Positions 24,375 through 32,867 of a stretch of 64,000 nt of DNA are shown here, one piece after another (positions within the stretch are counted from its first letter, which is position 1; each line of letters opens with the position of its first letter). The DNA comes from Endobacterium cereale (GTDB lineage: Bacteria > Pseudomonadota > Alphaproteobacteria > Rhizobiales > Rhizobiaceae): contig NZ_WIXI01000049.1 in assembly GCF_009617585.1 (NCBI RefSeq), positions 62,001 through 126,000 on the forward strand. The letters are read 5' to 3'. The notes under the pieces were generated by a model. That model was given only the letters and a program-made list of their open reading frames with translations, was not told the DNA's origin and made no database searches. The position numbers and the translations under genes are program-made.

Positions 24375-25541
24375 TCAGGCCGCCTGCAATTCTTCAGAAA
24401 ACACGTCGACACCGTCGCGACCTTCGCGCTTGCGGCGATAAAGCGCCTGATCGGCCCTGTGCAGGATGGCGTGCAGCGTGTCTGCCTCGTCCATCTGGCC
24501 GGTTGCCACACCGATACTGAGCGTCGGGCGCACGCAGCAAGCCTGTGCCATGCCGTCCGTTGCGGCCGAAAACGCACTGCGAATATTCTGCGCCAGGCCG
24601 GCCGCATCGTGGAGCGTGCGGTCAGGTAAGACCACCACGAACTCGTCACCGCCATGGCGCGCGATCAGATCGCCGGCCTGCACGGCGCTGTGCGCCGCCG
24701 TGGCAAATGCCTTGAGCACATCGTCACCCATCGCGTGGCCGCAGCTATCGTTGAGCTGCTTGAAATTGTCGATATCGACAACCAACACAGCCAACGGACG
24801 CTGCGTCAGCCCACTGAAGGCACGGCTCATGCCAGCCCGGTTGAGCACGCCCGTCAGCGGATCGTGATAGGCGGCATTTTCCAGCTGCAGCTGCGTTCGC
24901 TCCGTCGCCATCATCATGATCACCATGCAGCGCAACGTCAGGAGCAGCATGGCAACGAGGCCGAGCGCTGCATGCATCTGGTCGCCATTATGGAACAGCG
25001 GGCCGCCACCGAGACTGCCCCACCACCCCATCATGGCGCGCGCGCCATAGAGCGTGGCGGTCAATGCAAAAAGGCCGGAGGCCAGTTCCGCCGAATAGAG
25101 CTTTTCATCGCGCGCCATGCGCCGCGCTTCCCAGGCAACCGCCATGTCGAACAAGGCGCAAACTGCAGAGGCAAACACGATGCGCGGCATGGATTGCGAC
25201 GGTTCGGTAAAGATCAGAAAATACGGAAGGCTCGGCACGCCGGCGATCAGGAACACGGCCCACGGACTGATCCTGCGCCCCGCAAACTCGCGGATTGCCA
25301 CAACCAGGAACGCGCTACCGATGATCGTCAGCGTATTGCCGACGGAAATCGACAGGAAATCCGGGGCGATTTCCCGCAGCACGATGAGACAGGACGCCAA
25401 ACCGAGCAGGATATTGTTGGCACTCCACCACCCGAGCCAGCGGCCGAACCGGCCTGTCGAATAGGCGGCAAGCTGCACCGCGCCCATGATCACACAGGCG
25501 AGTGCCGTCATCGCGTAAACCGTGCGCAGATCGAATGCCAT
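24375..25541 (-). CDS. Membrane diguanylate cyclase (GGDEF)
   Basis: The 388-residue protein has about six N-terminal membrane helices (residues 8-205) followed by a GGDEF domain. The active-site motif is intact (ARHGGDEFVVVLPD, GGDEF at 297-301), so synthesis of cyclic di-GMP from GTP is expected. No RXXD inhibitory site is present five residues before the motif, so product inhibition through it is unlikely. The ATG at 25541 is preceded by a purine-rich site; the open frame upstream of it is probably not translated. Confidence 0.9.
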   Translation of the reverse strand: MAFDLRTVYAMTALACVIMGAVQLAAYSTGRFGRWLGWWSANNILLGLASCLIVLREIAPDFLSISVGNTLTIIGSAFLVVAIREFAGRRISPWAVFLIAGVPSLPYFLIFTEPSQSMPRIVFASAVCALFDMAVAWEARRMARDEKLYSAELASGLFALTATLYGARAMMGWWGSLGGGPLFHNGDQMHAALGLVAMLLLTLRCMVIMMMATERTQLQLENAAYHDPLTGVLNRAGMSRAFSGLTQRPLAVLVVDIDNFKQLNDSCGHAMGDDVLKAFATAAHSAVQAGDLIARHGGDEFVVVLPDRTLHDAAGLAQNIRSAFSAATDGMAQACCVRPTLSIGVATGQMDEADTLHAILHRADQALYRRKREGRDGVDVFSEELQAA

Positions 25542-25748
25542 CCCTTCACCCCATCTTCCTGAGCGAAGTGTAGGCAACCCGTCCTTTACAAAAGGTGACA
25601 AACACTCGCTTAATACGAGCGATTATTGTCGGTTTGCGGGGATTTACTGCTAACCTGCTTTTCCCGCTGAGGATTTTCTCTTCTCGTTGCGATCATGCGC
25701 CCAAAGCGTCATAAGGCAACACGGCAGGTGCCGCAGACGGAGAAGACG

Positions 25749-26426
25749 ATGATCCCCTGGATAGTGCTCGATACGGCAAAGGTGCCCGGCGGACGCGACG
25801 AATTGCGCCTGAAACAGCGTGGGTCGGAATTTTCCATCATGCTCGGCAGCAATGAGTTGATGAACAGCCGCCTGAGTGGATCCGAGGAAGCGCTTGCCAG
25901 CCTCTCCTGGGAAAAGATCAAGGGACGCCCGAAACCCAAAATGCTGATCGGCGGATTGGGCATGGGCTTTACCCTTCGCGCCGCGCTGAAGGAACTCCCG
26001 GCCGATGCGCAGATTACCGTCGCCGAACTGGTACCAGCCGTGGTTGCCTGGGCACGCGGCCCGATGGCGGAAGTGTATGGCGATTGCCTGTCCGATCCAC
26101 GCGTGACGATCGAGGAAGGCGATGTCGCCGATTTCATCAATGCGCGCCCGAAGGCATGGGATGCCATCCTGCTCGATGTCGACAACGGTCCGGAAGCGCT
26201 GACCCGTGATGAAAATGACCAGATCTACGCCTCGCGTGGGCTGCGTGCTGCAAAGACCGCACTAACGCCTGGCGGCGTCCTCTCCGTATGGTCCTCCGCA
26301 CCCGACCCCAAATTTACCCGGCGCCTGCAGGCCTCGGGTTTTGCGGTCGAAGAAGCACGTGCCAAAGCCAACGGTCGGGGCAAGGGTGGTGGTGCACGCC
26401 ACATGATCTGGCTGGCGACGGCCTGA
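25749..26426 (+). CDS. Spermidine synthase-like protein
   Basis: The protein (225 residues) has the Rossmann-like fold of the spermidine synthase family: MLIGGLGMGFTLRAALKELP, an acidic TVAELVPAVVAWARG and DAILLDVDNGPEALT. The polyamine synthase core is shortened compared with SpeE, and the usual substrate-binding aspartates are not obvious, so the activity may be a different S-adenosylmethionine-dependent transfer. ATG 25749 follows GGAG with six-base spacing. It ends two bases before a convergent hydrolase gene. Confidence 0.75.
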   Translation: MIPWIVLDTAKVPGGRDELRLKQRGSEFSIMLGSNELMNSRLSGSEEALASLSWEKIKGRPKPKMLIGGLGMGFTLRAALKELPADAQITVAELVPAVVAWARGPMAEVYGDCLSDPRVTIEEGDVADFINARPKAWDAILLDVDNGPEALTRDENDQIYASRGLRAAKTALTPGGVLSVWSSAPDPKFTRRLQASGFAVEEARAKANGRGKGGGARHMIWLATA

Positions 26427-26428
26427 AC

Positions 26429-27448
26429 CTATGCCGAGCGCACGGCGCCGATAATATTGCCCAGTAGCGAATGCAGGTCGTCGCGATAACCATTGCGCGC
26501 CGACGGACCGCTTTCATTGGATGTCATCACCACTGTCATCTGCAATGACGGCACGATGTACACCATCTGGCCGCCATAACCCCAGCCGAACCACACATTT
26601 TCGCCGCCGATCGTGCGGTTGAACCAGCCATAGCCATAGCCATCGCCGGAAAATCGCGAACTTGTGCGCACCTGCCATGATGAGGCGATCCAGTCGGCCG
26701 GGATCACCTGACGCCCCTCGCTCGTCCTGCCTCCATTGCGATAAAGTTCACCGAAGGCCAGTAGCGAACGCGCCGTCATCGCCATCTGGTTGCCACCCAG
26801 ATAGATGCCCTGCGGATCGCGTTCCCACGATCCAATGCGGAAGTCATCCACCGGCGCAAACCACTCCCGCGCCAGTTCCAGCGTCGATTTACGCCCTACC
26901 CGCGTCAGGATGGCGGAGAGCAGGTGCGTGGACGCGGTGGAATAGAGCATGTCGCCGCCCGGCTCACCGTCAAATGGTTCCGACAATGCAAACCGCACCC
27001 AGTTGCTACTCGACACCCAGCGCCCGTAATTCGGCCCCGACATGCGCGACAGACCGGCTTGCATAGACAGGAGATTACCGACCGTGACCGCGTTCAGACG
27101 CGGATCCGGATCGGATGGCAAGGCGGACTTCAGGATCGGGGCGATCTTCTGATCCGGCCCGTCCAGCAGCTTCTTGCCGATGGCGATGCCAACCATCGCG
27201 GAAATGATCGATTTCGACGCCGACTTGATATTGGTGGAGCCGTTGAGCGAATGACCATTGAAAGCGCGCTCGGCAAGCGGCTTGCCCTCGCGGTTAACAA
27301 GAACGACTTTCAGCGGCGACAGCGTTGCAGCACCATCGAGCACCGCCTTCAGGCCAGTGGCCGCAGGCGCCCCTTGCGCAAACGCATGCGCGGCAGGAAT
27401 GAGAAATGGCAGCGAGGCAAGTGCGGAGCGGCGTGTAAACATCTTCAC
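26429..27448 (-). CDS. Exported serine hydrolase (beta-lactamase/class C family)
   Basis: The 339-residue protein has an N-terminal signal (MKMFTRRSALASLPFLIPAA, cleavage near HAFAQ). It shows the penicillin-binding fold: the SXXK motif in KSASKSIISAMVG, a Tyr-containing YSTASTHL, and a glycine-rich GWGYGGQMVYIVP. Family members are esterases, peptidases or beta-lactamases acting in the periplasm; which applies here is unclear. The twin arginines near the start could make export Tat-dependent. Confidence 0.82.
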   Translation of the reverse strand: MKMFTRRSALASLPFLIPAAHAFAQGAPAATGLKAVLDGAATLSPLKVVLVNREGKPLAERAFNGHSLNGSTNIKSASKSIISAMVGIAIGKKLLDGPDQKIAPILKSALPSDPDPRLNAVTVGNLLSMQAGLSRMSGPNYGRWVSSSNWVRFALSEPFDGEPGGDMLYSTASTHLLSAILTRVGRKSTLELAREWFAPVDDFRIGSWERDPQGIYLGGNQMAMTARSLLAFGELYRNGGRTSEGRQVIPADWIASSWQVRTSSRFSGDGYGYGWFNRTIGGENVWFGWGYGGQMVYIVPSLQMTVVMTSNESGPSARNGYRDDLHSLLGNIIGAVRSA

Positions 27449-27527
27449 AAGCTAGGGCCGCAGCGCGGCATCACCATGGCGGAAAGTGCGTGCTCACACC
27501 AAGGTGAAGGCCTGTGAATCCGACATT

Positions 27528-27561
27528 GAAAACCCCGCCCCGACATCATGTCCGGGCGAGG
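27528..27561 (-). terminator. Intrinsic terminator, minus strand
   Basis: On the minus strand CCTCGCCC plus GACAT pairs with ATGTC plus GGGGCGGGG through a one-base loop region with a bulged G, and is followed by TTTTC. It lies 133 bases after the stop of the exported-protein gene at 27694. Confidence 0.6.
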
Positions 27562-27693
27562 CTTCAGGGCGTCATGCCCAAGTGCCCCACAGGAGGACAC
27601 GTCATATTTGTACTTTCGAAAATATGATTACAAGTCGAATAAATGTCAATCTGGTGTGATCGGCGCTTTTTTCGCAATGCGTGCTTCTCGATA

Positions 27694-28149
27694 TCACAAA
27701 GCAGGAGAGACGCCGGCATTTGCAATCCCGTCAATGCATGTCTTCATGATCACGGCCATTTCTTCATCGGTATCTGCAGTAACACCGCGAGAAACGATCT
27801 TTTCCGATTTGAAATTGGGATCATCGAGCGCGGTGCAGCCAATGAAACCCCACAGATAGCGAGGATCGCAGCCGTTATCCTCCAGCCGTCCGATGGCTTC
27901 TGGCGCCATATCACGCATGATCTTTTCGACACTGTCGAATGAGCTTGGCTGCGGCACACCGAGGTGATCCCTCTTGTGCCATTTCTCGATGCGGTGAGCG
28001 ACGATACCGTTGCGGCAACGATCGGTGAGCGTCTTCGCCGGCTCGATCAGCAACGGTTTGAAAGCAGCTTCATCCGCATAAGAGGGCGGCGCAGCCAGTA
28101 CCAACATCATTGTCGCCAACAGCGCAAACCACATCGCAAAATCTCGCAT
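27694..28149 (-). CDS. Small exported protein of unknown function
   Basis: This 151-residue protein starts with a signal peptide (MRDFAMWFALLATMMLVLAA, cleavage near SYADE). The mature part contains four cysteines (DRCRNG, NGCDP, IGCTA, KTCIDG) that could form two disulfides, as in small periplasmic proteins. The family is not recognised. It lies downstream of ompW on the same strand but is separated from it by a strong terminator, so it is probably transcribed separately. Confidence 0.65.
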   Translation of the reverse strand: MRDFAMWFALLATMMLVLAAPPSYADEAAFKPLLIEPAKTLTDRCRNGIVAHRIEKWHKRDHLGVPQPSSFDSVEKIMRDMAPEAIGRLEDNGCDPRYLWGFIGCTALDDPNFKSEKIVSRGVTADTDEEMAVIMKTCIDGIANAGVSPAL

Positions 28150-28180
28150 TCGTTGCGACAGAACTAAAGCAGGATTTGAA

Positions 28181-28220
28181 AATGAAAAGACGCGGGCGCC
28201 CGCCTTCGGGCACCCGCGTC
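28181..28220 (-). terminator. ompW intrinsic terminator
   Basis: A stem of GACGCGGG and GCCCG (with one mismatch) closes over a four-base loop between 28189 and 28220, and on the minus strand runs into TTTTCATTTT. It is 75 bases after the ompW stop and is the strongest hairpin in the area. Confidence 0.85.
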
Positions 28221-28295
28221 CACATCATCAAAAAGGGGAGTTGGCCGGCGCCGCCTCCGTTGCGCCGGCCGGCCCCCTACCGGTCAGTTCTCGCG

Positions 28296-28991
28296 TCAGA
28301 ACCGGTAGGTGACACCTGCGCCGATCAGCCACGGATCGATCTTGGCCTTGCCGGAAAGCGGGCCGTTGGTCAGCGCGTTATTGTCGACCTTCCAGTCGGT
28401 TTCGAGGAAGATCTTCTTGACGTCGAAGTTGATGCCCCAATGTTCATCGAGCATGTAGTCGAAACCGACCTGCAGAGCGGCACCAAAATTGTCTTCGACG
28501 TCAAGGCCGGTAAAGCCGGCACGATCGGACTGGTTGTAGAACAGAGAGTAGTTCACACCGGCACCCACATAAGGCTTGAAGGCGCCGAAATCGGTAAAGT
28601 GATACTGCAGCATCAGGGTCGGCGGCAGAAGCCATGCCTTGCCGACATCGAGATCACCGAGCCCGTCGGTCTTGATCTTGGCATAGGTCGTGCCGAGGAT
28701 CAGTTCAGCGGCAAAATTCTCGGTGAAGTAATAGGTGATGTCCAGTTCGGGAACGACCGAGTCGGAATATTCCAGACCGACACCCGGAGCCTGATCGATG
28801 GAGCCGCTGTCATTGGTGATGACGCCGAGTGCGCGAACGCGGATCTGCCACGGGCTCTTGGTCGACAGCGCTTCATAGGCGGTCGGTGCTTCCTGCGGTG
28901 CTGCCAGATCGGCGGCAGTTGCGCCCATTGCGAATAATGCAACGCTTGCGCCAGCCAGACAGCTGAGAACCCGTGCTCGATTGATGTTCAT
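28296..28991 (-). CDS. ompW: OmpW-family outer membrane protein
   Basis: This 231-residue precursor has a signal peptide (cleavage near MGATAADL) and the features of the OmpW eight-stranded barrel: SPWQIRVRALGVITNDSGS, YYFTENFAAELILG, KAWLLPPTLMLQYHF and the terminal aromatic residue in GAGVTYRF needed for outer membrane assembly. Such barrels carry small hydrophobic molecules. ATG 28991 has a GGAGAGGG ribosome site. A perfect FNR-type box centred about 65 bases upstream suggests induction at low oxygen, as known for OmpW in other bacteria. Confidence 0.9.
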   Translation of the reverse strand: MNINRARVLSCLAGASVALFAMGATAADLAAPQEAPTAYEALSTKSPWQIRVRALGVITNDSGSIDQAPGVGLEYSDSVVPELDITYYFTENFAAELILGTTYAKIKTDGLGDLDVGKAWLLPPTLMLQYHFTDFGAFKPYVGAGVNYSLFYNQSDRAGFTGLDVEDNFGAALQVGFDYMLDEHWGINFDVKKIFLETDWKVDNNALTNGPLSGKAKIDPWLIGAGVTYRF

Positions 28992-29049
28992 AACCCTCTC
29001 CTTCAAATCAATGATGATCAAGGATTAGGCGTATGCGACAGATTGACGT

Positions 29050-29063
29050 TTGATCCGGATCAA
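29050..29063 (-). promoter_or_regulatory. FNR/FixK-type box upstream of ompW
   Basis: TTGAT CCGG ATCAA at 29050-29063 is a perfect match to the FNR/FixK consensus (TTGAT-N4-ATCAA). It lies 59-72 bases before the ompW ATG, compatible with activation centred at -41.5 from a start near 29015. The adjacent purine nucleoside permease ends at 29143 and reads the same way, so ompW is the only candidate target. Confidence 0.75.
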
Positions 29064-29142
29064 ACAGACGGGCGCCCCGTGATCGACTGCGGCCAAAAGG
29101 TCACAGGTTTTTCGCGGGGGCGCCCTCACCTCAGTCGTTCAT

Positions 29143-30159
29143 TCAGTTGGCGGGCACACCCTTCTGCCAGACGGCCCAGTCGGCAATCACCGCATCGGCA
29201 AGTTTGGAGCCGACGCGGTAGGCATTCACGGTTGAAGGCATGAAGCCACCGGACTTGGCACTCAGCGATTCGGCCGCCGTCTTGCCTTCCGGCTCACGAT
29301 CGAAATTGGACGCCGTGCGCAGAACCACGATACGGTGGAACTGCAAAAGGCCGGCATCGCCACCGCGCTTCAGGGCGGTCAGCGTGGCATTGTCCTCCAT
29401 CTGCGTGGTGCAGTAATTACCCTTGCCCTCGGTCATCAGCGACACCCAGTCAGCCATGCCCTCGGCAATCTTTGTACCGTGCCAGTAGGTGTCCGTAGAG
29501 AGTGTATCGCAGATGCTGACGGCGGGGGCGGCACTACCCGGCTCTCCCTTTTTGTAAGCGGCGCGATAGGCTTTCGAATCGTCATTGTCGGAAAGCTCGG
29601 TATCCTTCGTGAGAGCAAACGCCCTCTGCAGCAGCGGCTCGTTCAACTGATACACTTCGGTGCCCGAACCCCAGCTTGCCTTCTCACCGGGCTTTTTGGC
29701 GCCAAGGGCGATCACGCCATTCGGCCAATCGGCCGGCACCTGGCGCGGATCGATTTCGTGGCGCAGCCCGGCATCGACGACATAACGCGCCCAATGAGCG
29801 GAGCCCAGCGTACCATCGGTCGGATCGACACCGGCAATGCCGGCGATGATGAAATACGTGTTCTTCAGATCGAACTTGTCGCTATAGACCAACGCCGATA
29901 CCGAGCTTGCCGCGTTGGCAAAACCCATGGCCGTCGTCATCATGCACAGCCCGGCCGCATCGCAGGCAACATCGGGATATTCCTTGGAAAGACCCGGAAC
30001 CGCGATCTTGGTTTCCAGTTTTCGCTCGGTCAGCCACGGCTTGGCTTCTCCCCCGAACATGGTGATGACCATGACTTTTGGCGCGATCGGCTCGGCGGCA
30101 ACGGCCGGCAGCGCAACCGATGTCAAAACGGATGAGATGAAAAGTGCAGGAATACGCAT
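29143..30159 (-). CDS. Purine nucleoside permease (NUP family)
   Basis: The 338-residue protein has an N-terminal signal peptide (cleavage after LPAVAA) and matches the NUP purine nucleoside permease family: VMVITMFGGEAKPW, AMGFANAASSVSALVYSD and YFIIAGIAGVDPTDGTLGSA. The pattern also resembles nucleoside phosphorylases, so an extracytoplasmic nucleoside-binding or cleaving role is possible. There are no membrane helices beyond the signal despite the permease name. It lies upstream of ompW on the same strand. Confidence 0.85.
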   Translation of the reverse strand: MRIPALFISSVLTSVALPAVAAEPIAPKVMVITMFGGEAKPWLTERKLETKIAVPGLSKEYPDVACDAAGLCMMTTAMGFANAASSVSALVYSDKFDLKNTYFIIAGIAGVDPTDGTLGSAHWARYVVDAGLRHEIDPRQVPADWPNGVIALGAKKPGEKASWGSGTEVYQLNEPLLQRAFALTKDTELSDNDDSKAYRAAYKKGEPGSAAPAVSICDTLSTDTYWHGTKIAEGMADWVSLMTEGKGNYCTTQMEDNATLTALKRGGDAGLLQFHRIVVLRTASNFDREPEGKTAAESLSAKSGGFMPSTVNAYRVGSKLADAVIADWAVWQKGVPAN

Positions 30160-30245
30160 AAAGCCCCTCTTATGATTTTTGAAAAGATTGAACCCGAAAA
30201 CGGGTCAGGTCTTTTCAATCCATCATCCGGGGCGGGTCAAGCCGC

Positions 30246-30282
30246 AAAACAAAACACCCCGCCTCCCTTTCGGGAGACGGGG
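30246..30282 (-). terminator. Intrinsic terminator after the acetyltransferase
   Basis: CCCCG plus CTCCC pairs with GGGAG plus CGGGG between 30257 and 30282, and on the minus strand is followed by TGTTTTGTTTTG. It ends the decarboxylase-acetyltransferase unit about 140 bases after the last stop codon. A weaker hairpin at 30331-30352 lies nearer that stop. Confidence 0.7.
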
Positions 30283-30420
30283 TCGGGCAGGATCGGAGAT
30301 ACGCGGGAGCCGTGAAGCCCCATCTTGCAAAAGGTGTGCCGCCACACACCTTCCCTGTCTCATGTCACCAATGGCAATCACCGGAAGGCTGAACACCTCC
30401 GAATATTGCCGTGACATGGG

Positions 30421-30993
30421 TCAGGCCAGCTTGCGTCCACTCGCCACGATCATGCCAGCGGCATCATCCAGCCAGCCAGCCTTCAGCTCCAGCGCCAGAA
30501 AACGGGCGCGGTCGCAGGGGCCGGGCATAACGAGATGCCGGGTCTTTTCGGCAGCAAAGCCGAATTTCTGGTAATAGGGTGCATCACCGACGAGGATGAT
30601 CGCACCATGGCTACGCCGGGTGGCTTCGGTGATGGCTGCACGCATCAGAGCAGCACCCATCCCCTTGCCTTCGCGGGCAGGATCGACGGCCAGCGGGCCG
30701 AGCAGAAGCGCATCGACCGGAGCACCATCGGCGGCAACGCCGGCTTCGATGTTCCACAGACGCACCGTGCCGATGACATGGCCGGCACCGTCGCGGGCAA
30801 CCAGCGCCAGACCTTCGGCCGGCAGACGCTTGCTGCGGATCTTTTCCGACGACTTCTTGCGGCGCTCAGTGCCCATGGCGCGATCGAGCAGGTTTTCGCG
30901 GGCAACGATATCGGCCGCATTTTCAGCGGAGATCGTGAAGGATTTGGATTTCGGCGCAAGGAATGCGCGTACAGAATCAAGAACAGCGGCCAT
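30421..30993 (-). CDS. GNAT-family N-acetyltransferase
   Basis: This 190-residue protein has the GNAT acetyl-CoA-binding signature LLGPLAVDPAREGKGMGAAL, followed by ILVGDAPYYQKFGF, the YhbS-like subgroup. It acetylates an unknown amine. ATG 30993 follows GGGAGG. It is downstream of the ornithine/lysine decarboxylase on the same strand, 126 bases apart, which would fit acetylation of a diamine product, but this is inference only. Confidence 0.88.
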   Translation of the reverse strand: MAAVLDSVRAFLAPKSKSFTISAENAADIVARENLLDRAMGTERRKKSSEKIRSKRLPAEGLALVARDGAGHVIGTVRLWNIEAGVAADGAPVDALLLGPLAVDPAREGKGMGAALMRAAITEATRRSHGAIILVGDAPYYQKFGFAAEKTRHLVMPGPCDRARFLALELKAGWLDDAAGMIVASGRKLA

Positions 30994-31119
30994 CTTGGCC
31001 TCCCGCACTCAAAACCATTTCAAATGGTGTCTTCGGTTCATTGTGGATTTGCGGCCCCCGCCTGGAGGATCGGGAACCGCGAACTGTTTTCGCGTCAGGG
31101 ACGCGGAGGCAAAAAGCCT

Positions 31120-32250
31120 TTAGATCACGTAGGCCTTGAGCGGGTCGAAGCCGTTGAAGGCAACCGCCGAATAGGTCGTCGTGTAGGCGCCGGTGCCTTC
31201 GATCAGAACTTCGTCGCCGATCGAGAGCGTGAGCGGCAGCGGGTACATGTTCTTTTCGTACATGACGTCAGCCGAATCGCAGGTCGGGCCGGCCAGAACG
31301 CAGGGCTCCATCTGATCCTGATCGCGCGTGGTGCGGATCGGGTAACGGATCGCCTCGTCCATGGTTTCGGCGAGACCGCCGAACTTGCCGATGTCGAGGA
31401 AGACCCAGCGATGGTTGTCATTGTCCGACTTGCGCGAAACGAGAACGACTTCCGCCTTGATGACGCCAGCGTTACCGACCATGCCGCGACCCGGCTCGAT
31501 GATCGTCTTCGGCAGGTTGTTGCCAAAGTGCTTGCGCAGCGAAGCAGAGATCGCCTGGCCGTATTCTTCGGCCTTCGGGATGTCGCGCAGGTACTTGGTC
31601 GGGAAACCGCCGCCCATGTTGACCATCTGCAGGACGATGCCCTGCTTGGCCAGCGACGAGAACACGCGCTTGGCATCGGCCAGAGCCGAATCCCAGGCAT
31701 CGACCTTGGTCATCTGCGAACCGACGTGGAACGACACGCCGTAGCTTTCGAGGCCCAGCTGGTGAGCGTAGACGAGAACGTCGACGGCCATCTGCGGGAC
31801 GCAGCCGAACTTGCGCGACAGCGGCCATTCGGCGCCTTCACCATCGGTCAGAACGCGGCAGAACACCTTTGCGCCGGGAGCGGCACGGGCGATCTTTTCG
31901 ACTTCCTCGTGGCTGTCGACAGCGAACAGGCCAACGCCGAGTTCGAAGGCGCGTGCGATGTCGCGTTCCTTCTTGATCGTGTTGCCGAAGGAGATGCGGT
32001 CAGCGGTTGCGCCGGCGGCGAGTGCCATCTGGATTTCGGCAACCGAAGCGCAATCGAAGCTCGAGCCCATGGAGGCGAGCAGTTCGAGGATCTTTGGTTC
32101 CGGGTTTGCCTTGACGGCATAGTAGATCGAGCTGTCCGGCAGTGCGTGGCGGAAAGCCTTGAAATTGTCGCGCACAACGTCGAGGTCGACAACAAGGCAA
32201 GGGCCTTCTGGACGCTCGGTACGGAGGAAGTCGAGGATACGTGCAGTCAT
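31120..32250 (-). CDS. odc: Ornithine/lysine decarboxylase (fold III, PLP-dependent)
   Basis: The 376-residue enzyme makes putrescine or cadaverine by decarboxylating ornithine or lysine with pyridoxal phosphate. The PLP lysine is Lys47 in YYAVKANPEPKIL; phosphate-binding segments are NMGGGFP and EPGRGMVGNAG; the catalytic cysteine is Cys324 in AGPTCDSAD. It is the alanine-racemase-fold type typical of rhizobia, where putrescine feeds carboxyspermidine-dependent spermidine synthesis. An AGAGGG ribosome site lies eight bases before ATG 32250. A long leader with two short reading frames precedes it, suggesting polyamine or amino acid feedback at translation. Confidence 0.95.
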   Translation of the reverse strand: MTARILDFLRTERPEGPCLVVDLDVVRDNFKAFRHALPDSSIYYAVKANPEPKILELLASMGSSFDCASVAEIQMALAAGATADRISFGNTIKKERDIARAFELGVGLFAVDSHEEVEKIARAAPGAKVFCRVLTDGEGAEWPLSRKFGCVPQMAVDVLVYAHQLGLESYGVSFHVGSQMTKVDAWDSALADAKRVFSSLAKQGIVLQMVNMGGGFPTKYLRDIPKAEEYGQAISASLRKHFGNNLPKTIIEPGRGMVGNAGVIKAEVVLVSRKSDNDNHRWVFLDIGKFGGLAETMDEAIRYPIRTTRDQDQMEPCVLAGPTCDSADVMYEKNMYPLPLTLSIGDEVLIEGTGAYTTTYSAVAFNGFDPLKAYVI

Positions 32251-32253
32251 CGT

Positions 32254-32409
32254 TCAAACCCTCTGGAGCACCACGCTCCGGCATGAGGACAAAGGACGAA
32301 TGAGAATGCGCCGACGGCGGTTTTTGGAGACACCGCTGTCTAGCACGCTCAAACGCGCGATCGATGGACCAACGCCCTGCCAAGAGCTTTGATCCGCTTT
32401 GTCTGCCAT
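32254..32409 (-). CDS. Candidate second leader peptide with an arginine run
   Basis: A 51-codon frame starts MADKADQSSWQG and ends at a TGA only three bases before the decarboxylase ATG, so ribosomes leaving it would sit on the decarboxylase ribosome site. Near its end is NRRRRILIRPL, four consecutive arginine codons of three types. Arginine is a precursor of ornithine, so a stall here could sense its supply. The start lacks a clear ribosome site, which makes translation uncertain. Confidence 0.35.
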   Translation of the reverse strand: MADKADQSSWQGVGPSIARLSVLDSGVSKNRRRRILIRPLSSCRSVVLQRV

Positions 32410-32457
32410 TGATTGGAGGGTTGTCCCTACCGCACTTCCGGCAATTCAGGTGTGCCT

Positions 32458-32523
32458 CTACAGAATTGCATGCTGATGGAAAGCATGCAGAGACTTAAAA
32501 GGCCCGCACCGTCGTTGCTTCAT
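32458..32523 (-). CDS. Candidate 21-residue leader peptide of the decarboxylase gene
   Basis: The frame begins MKQRRCGPFK and ends HAFHQHAIL before TAG. A GAGGA ribosome site lies five bases before the ATG, the best start signal in the leader. It is basic and histidine-rich like the ornithine-sensing SpeFL peptide of enterobacteria, although the sequences are not alike. A perfect seven-base inverted repeat overlaps its last codons. Whether it is translated and stalls is unknown. Confidence 0.45.
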   Translation of the reverse strand: MKQRRCGPFKSLHAFHQHAIL

Positions 32524-32599
32524 ATGTCCTCGCATTTCCCGGTTGGCCGGAATAGCGACTGGAGGGGTTAGTTCCAGGTACCTTACCGATGACCTCACC

Positions 32600-32616
32600 T
32601 TAGAGATAAATCTCAA
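32600..32616. repeat. Palindrome between the decarboxylase and lysR-type genes
   Basis: GAGAT-AA-ATCTC at 32603-32614 is a perfect palindrome flanked by TT and AA. It lies in the 458-base divergent region. It could be a regulator site, but no consensus is matched. Confidence 0.25.
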
Positions 32617-32867
32617 TTCGAGGGTCGGCGGACACACATGGGCACGTGCGACTTTGGGCAAGGCGGGAGATAAGAATATTCGCCGTCATAATCAAGCGGT
32701 TTTTTGTTTCCCGGCCAAAAATCTTAACACGACGCAGGCAGGGGGAAATTGCATGAACAATGGGGCGAAATTAGACAGGCATATGGAAACGCGCCCCTTG
32801 TGTTTCCGGGCCGGCTGACGTCTTGCTGGCCGTGAAAGCCAATTTGCGAACCGGAGCAAACACTTCG

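Larger units (their letters stand above)
32251..32540 (-). promoter_or_regulatory. Leader of the decarboxylase gene, candidate speF-type element
   Basis: The 290 bases before the decarboxylase contain a 21-codon frame with a good ribosome site, a hairpin (GCATGCT/AGCATGC, 32468-32488), a second frame of 51 codons running into the decarboxylase start, a hairpin GCGGT/ACCGC (32317-32335) and a stem GGAGC/GCTCC just before the AGAGGG ribosome site. A conserved speF RNA motif is known upstream of alphaproteobacterial ornithine decarboxylase genes, and this position fits. The motif itself could not be aligned here, so membership is inference. The promoter should be further upstream, at about 32560-32700. 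Confidence 0.5.

Noticed and set aside
29070..29126. GGGCGCCCC and GGGGCGCCC as a terminator hairpin after the nucleoside permease
   Set aside because: The arms are far apart, each is self-complementary, and no T run follows on the minus strand.
30223..30417. 64-codon minus-strand frame after the acetyltransferase
   Set aside because: It spans two hairpins including the operon terminator and has no coding signature.
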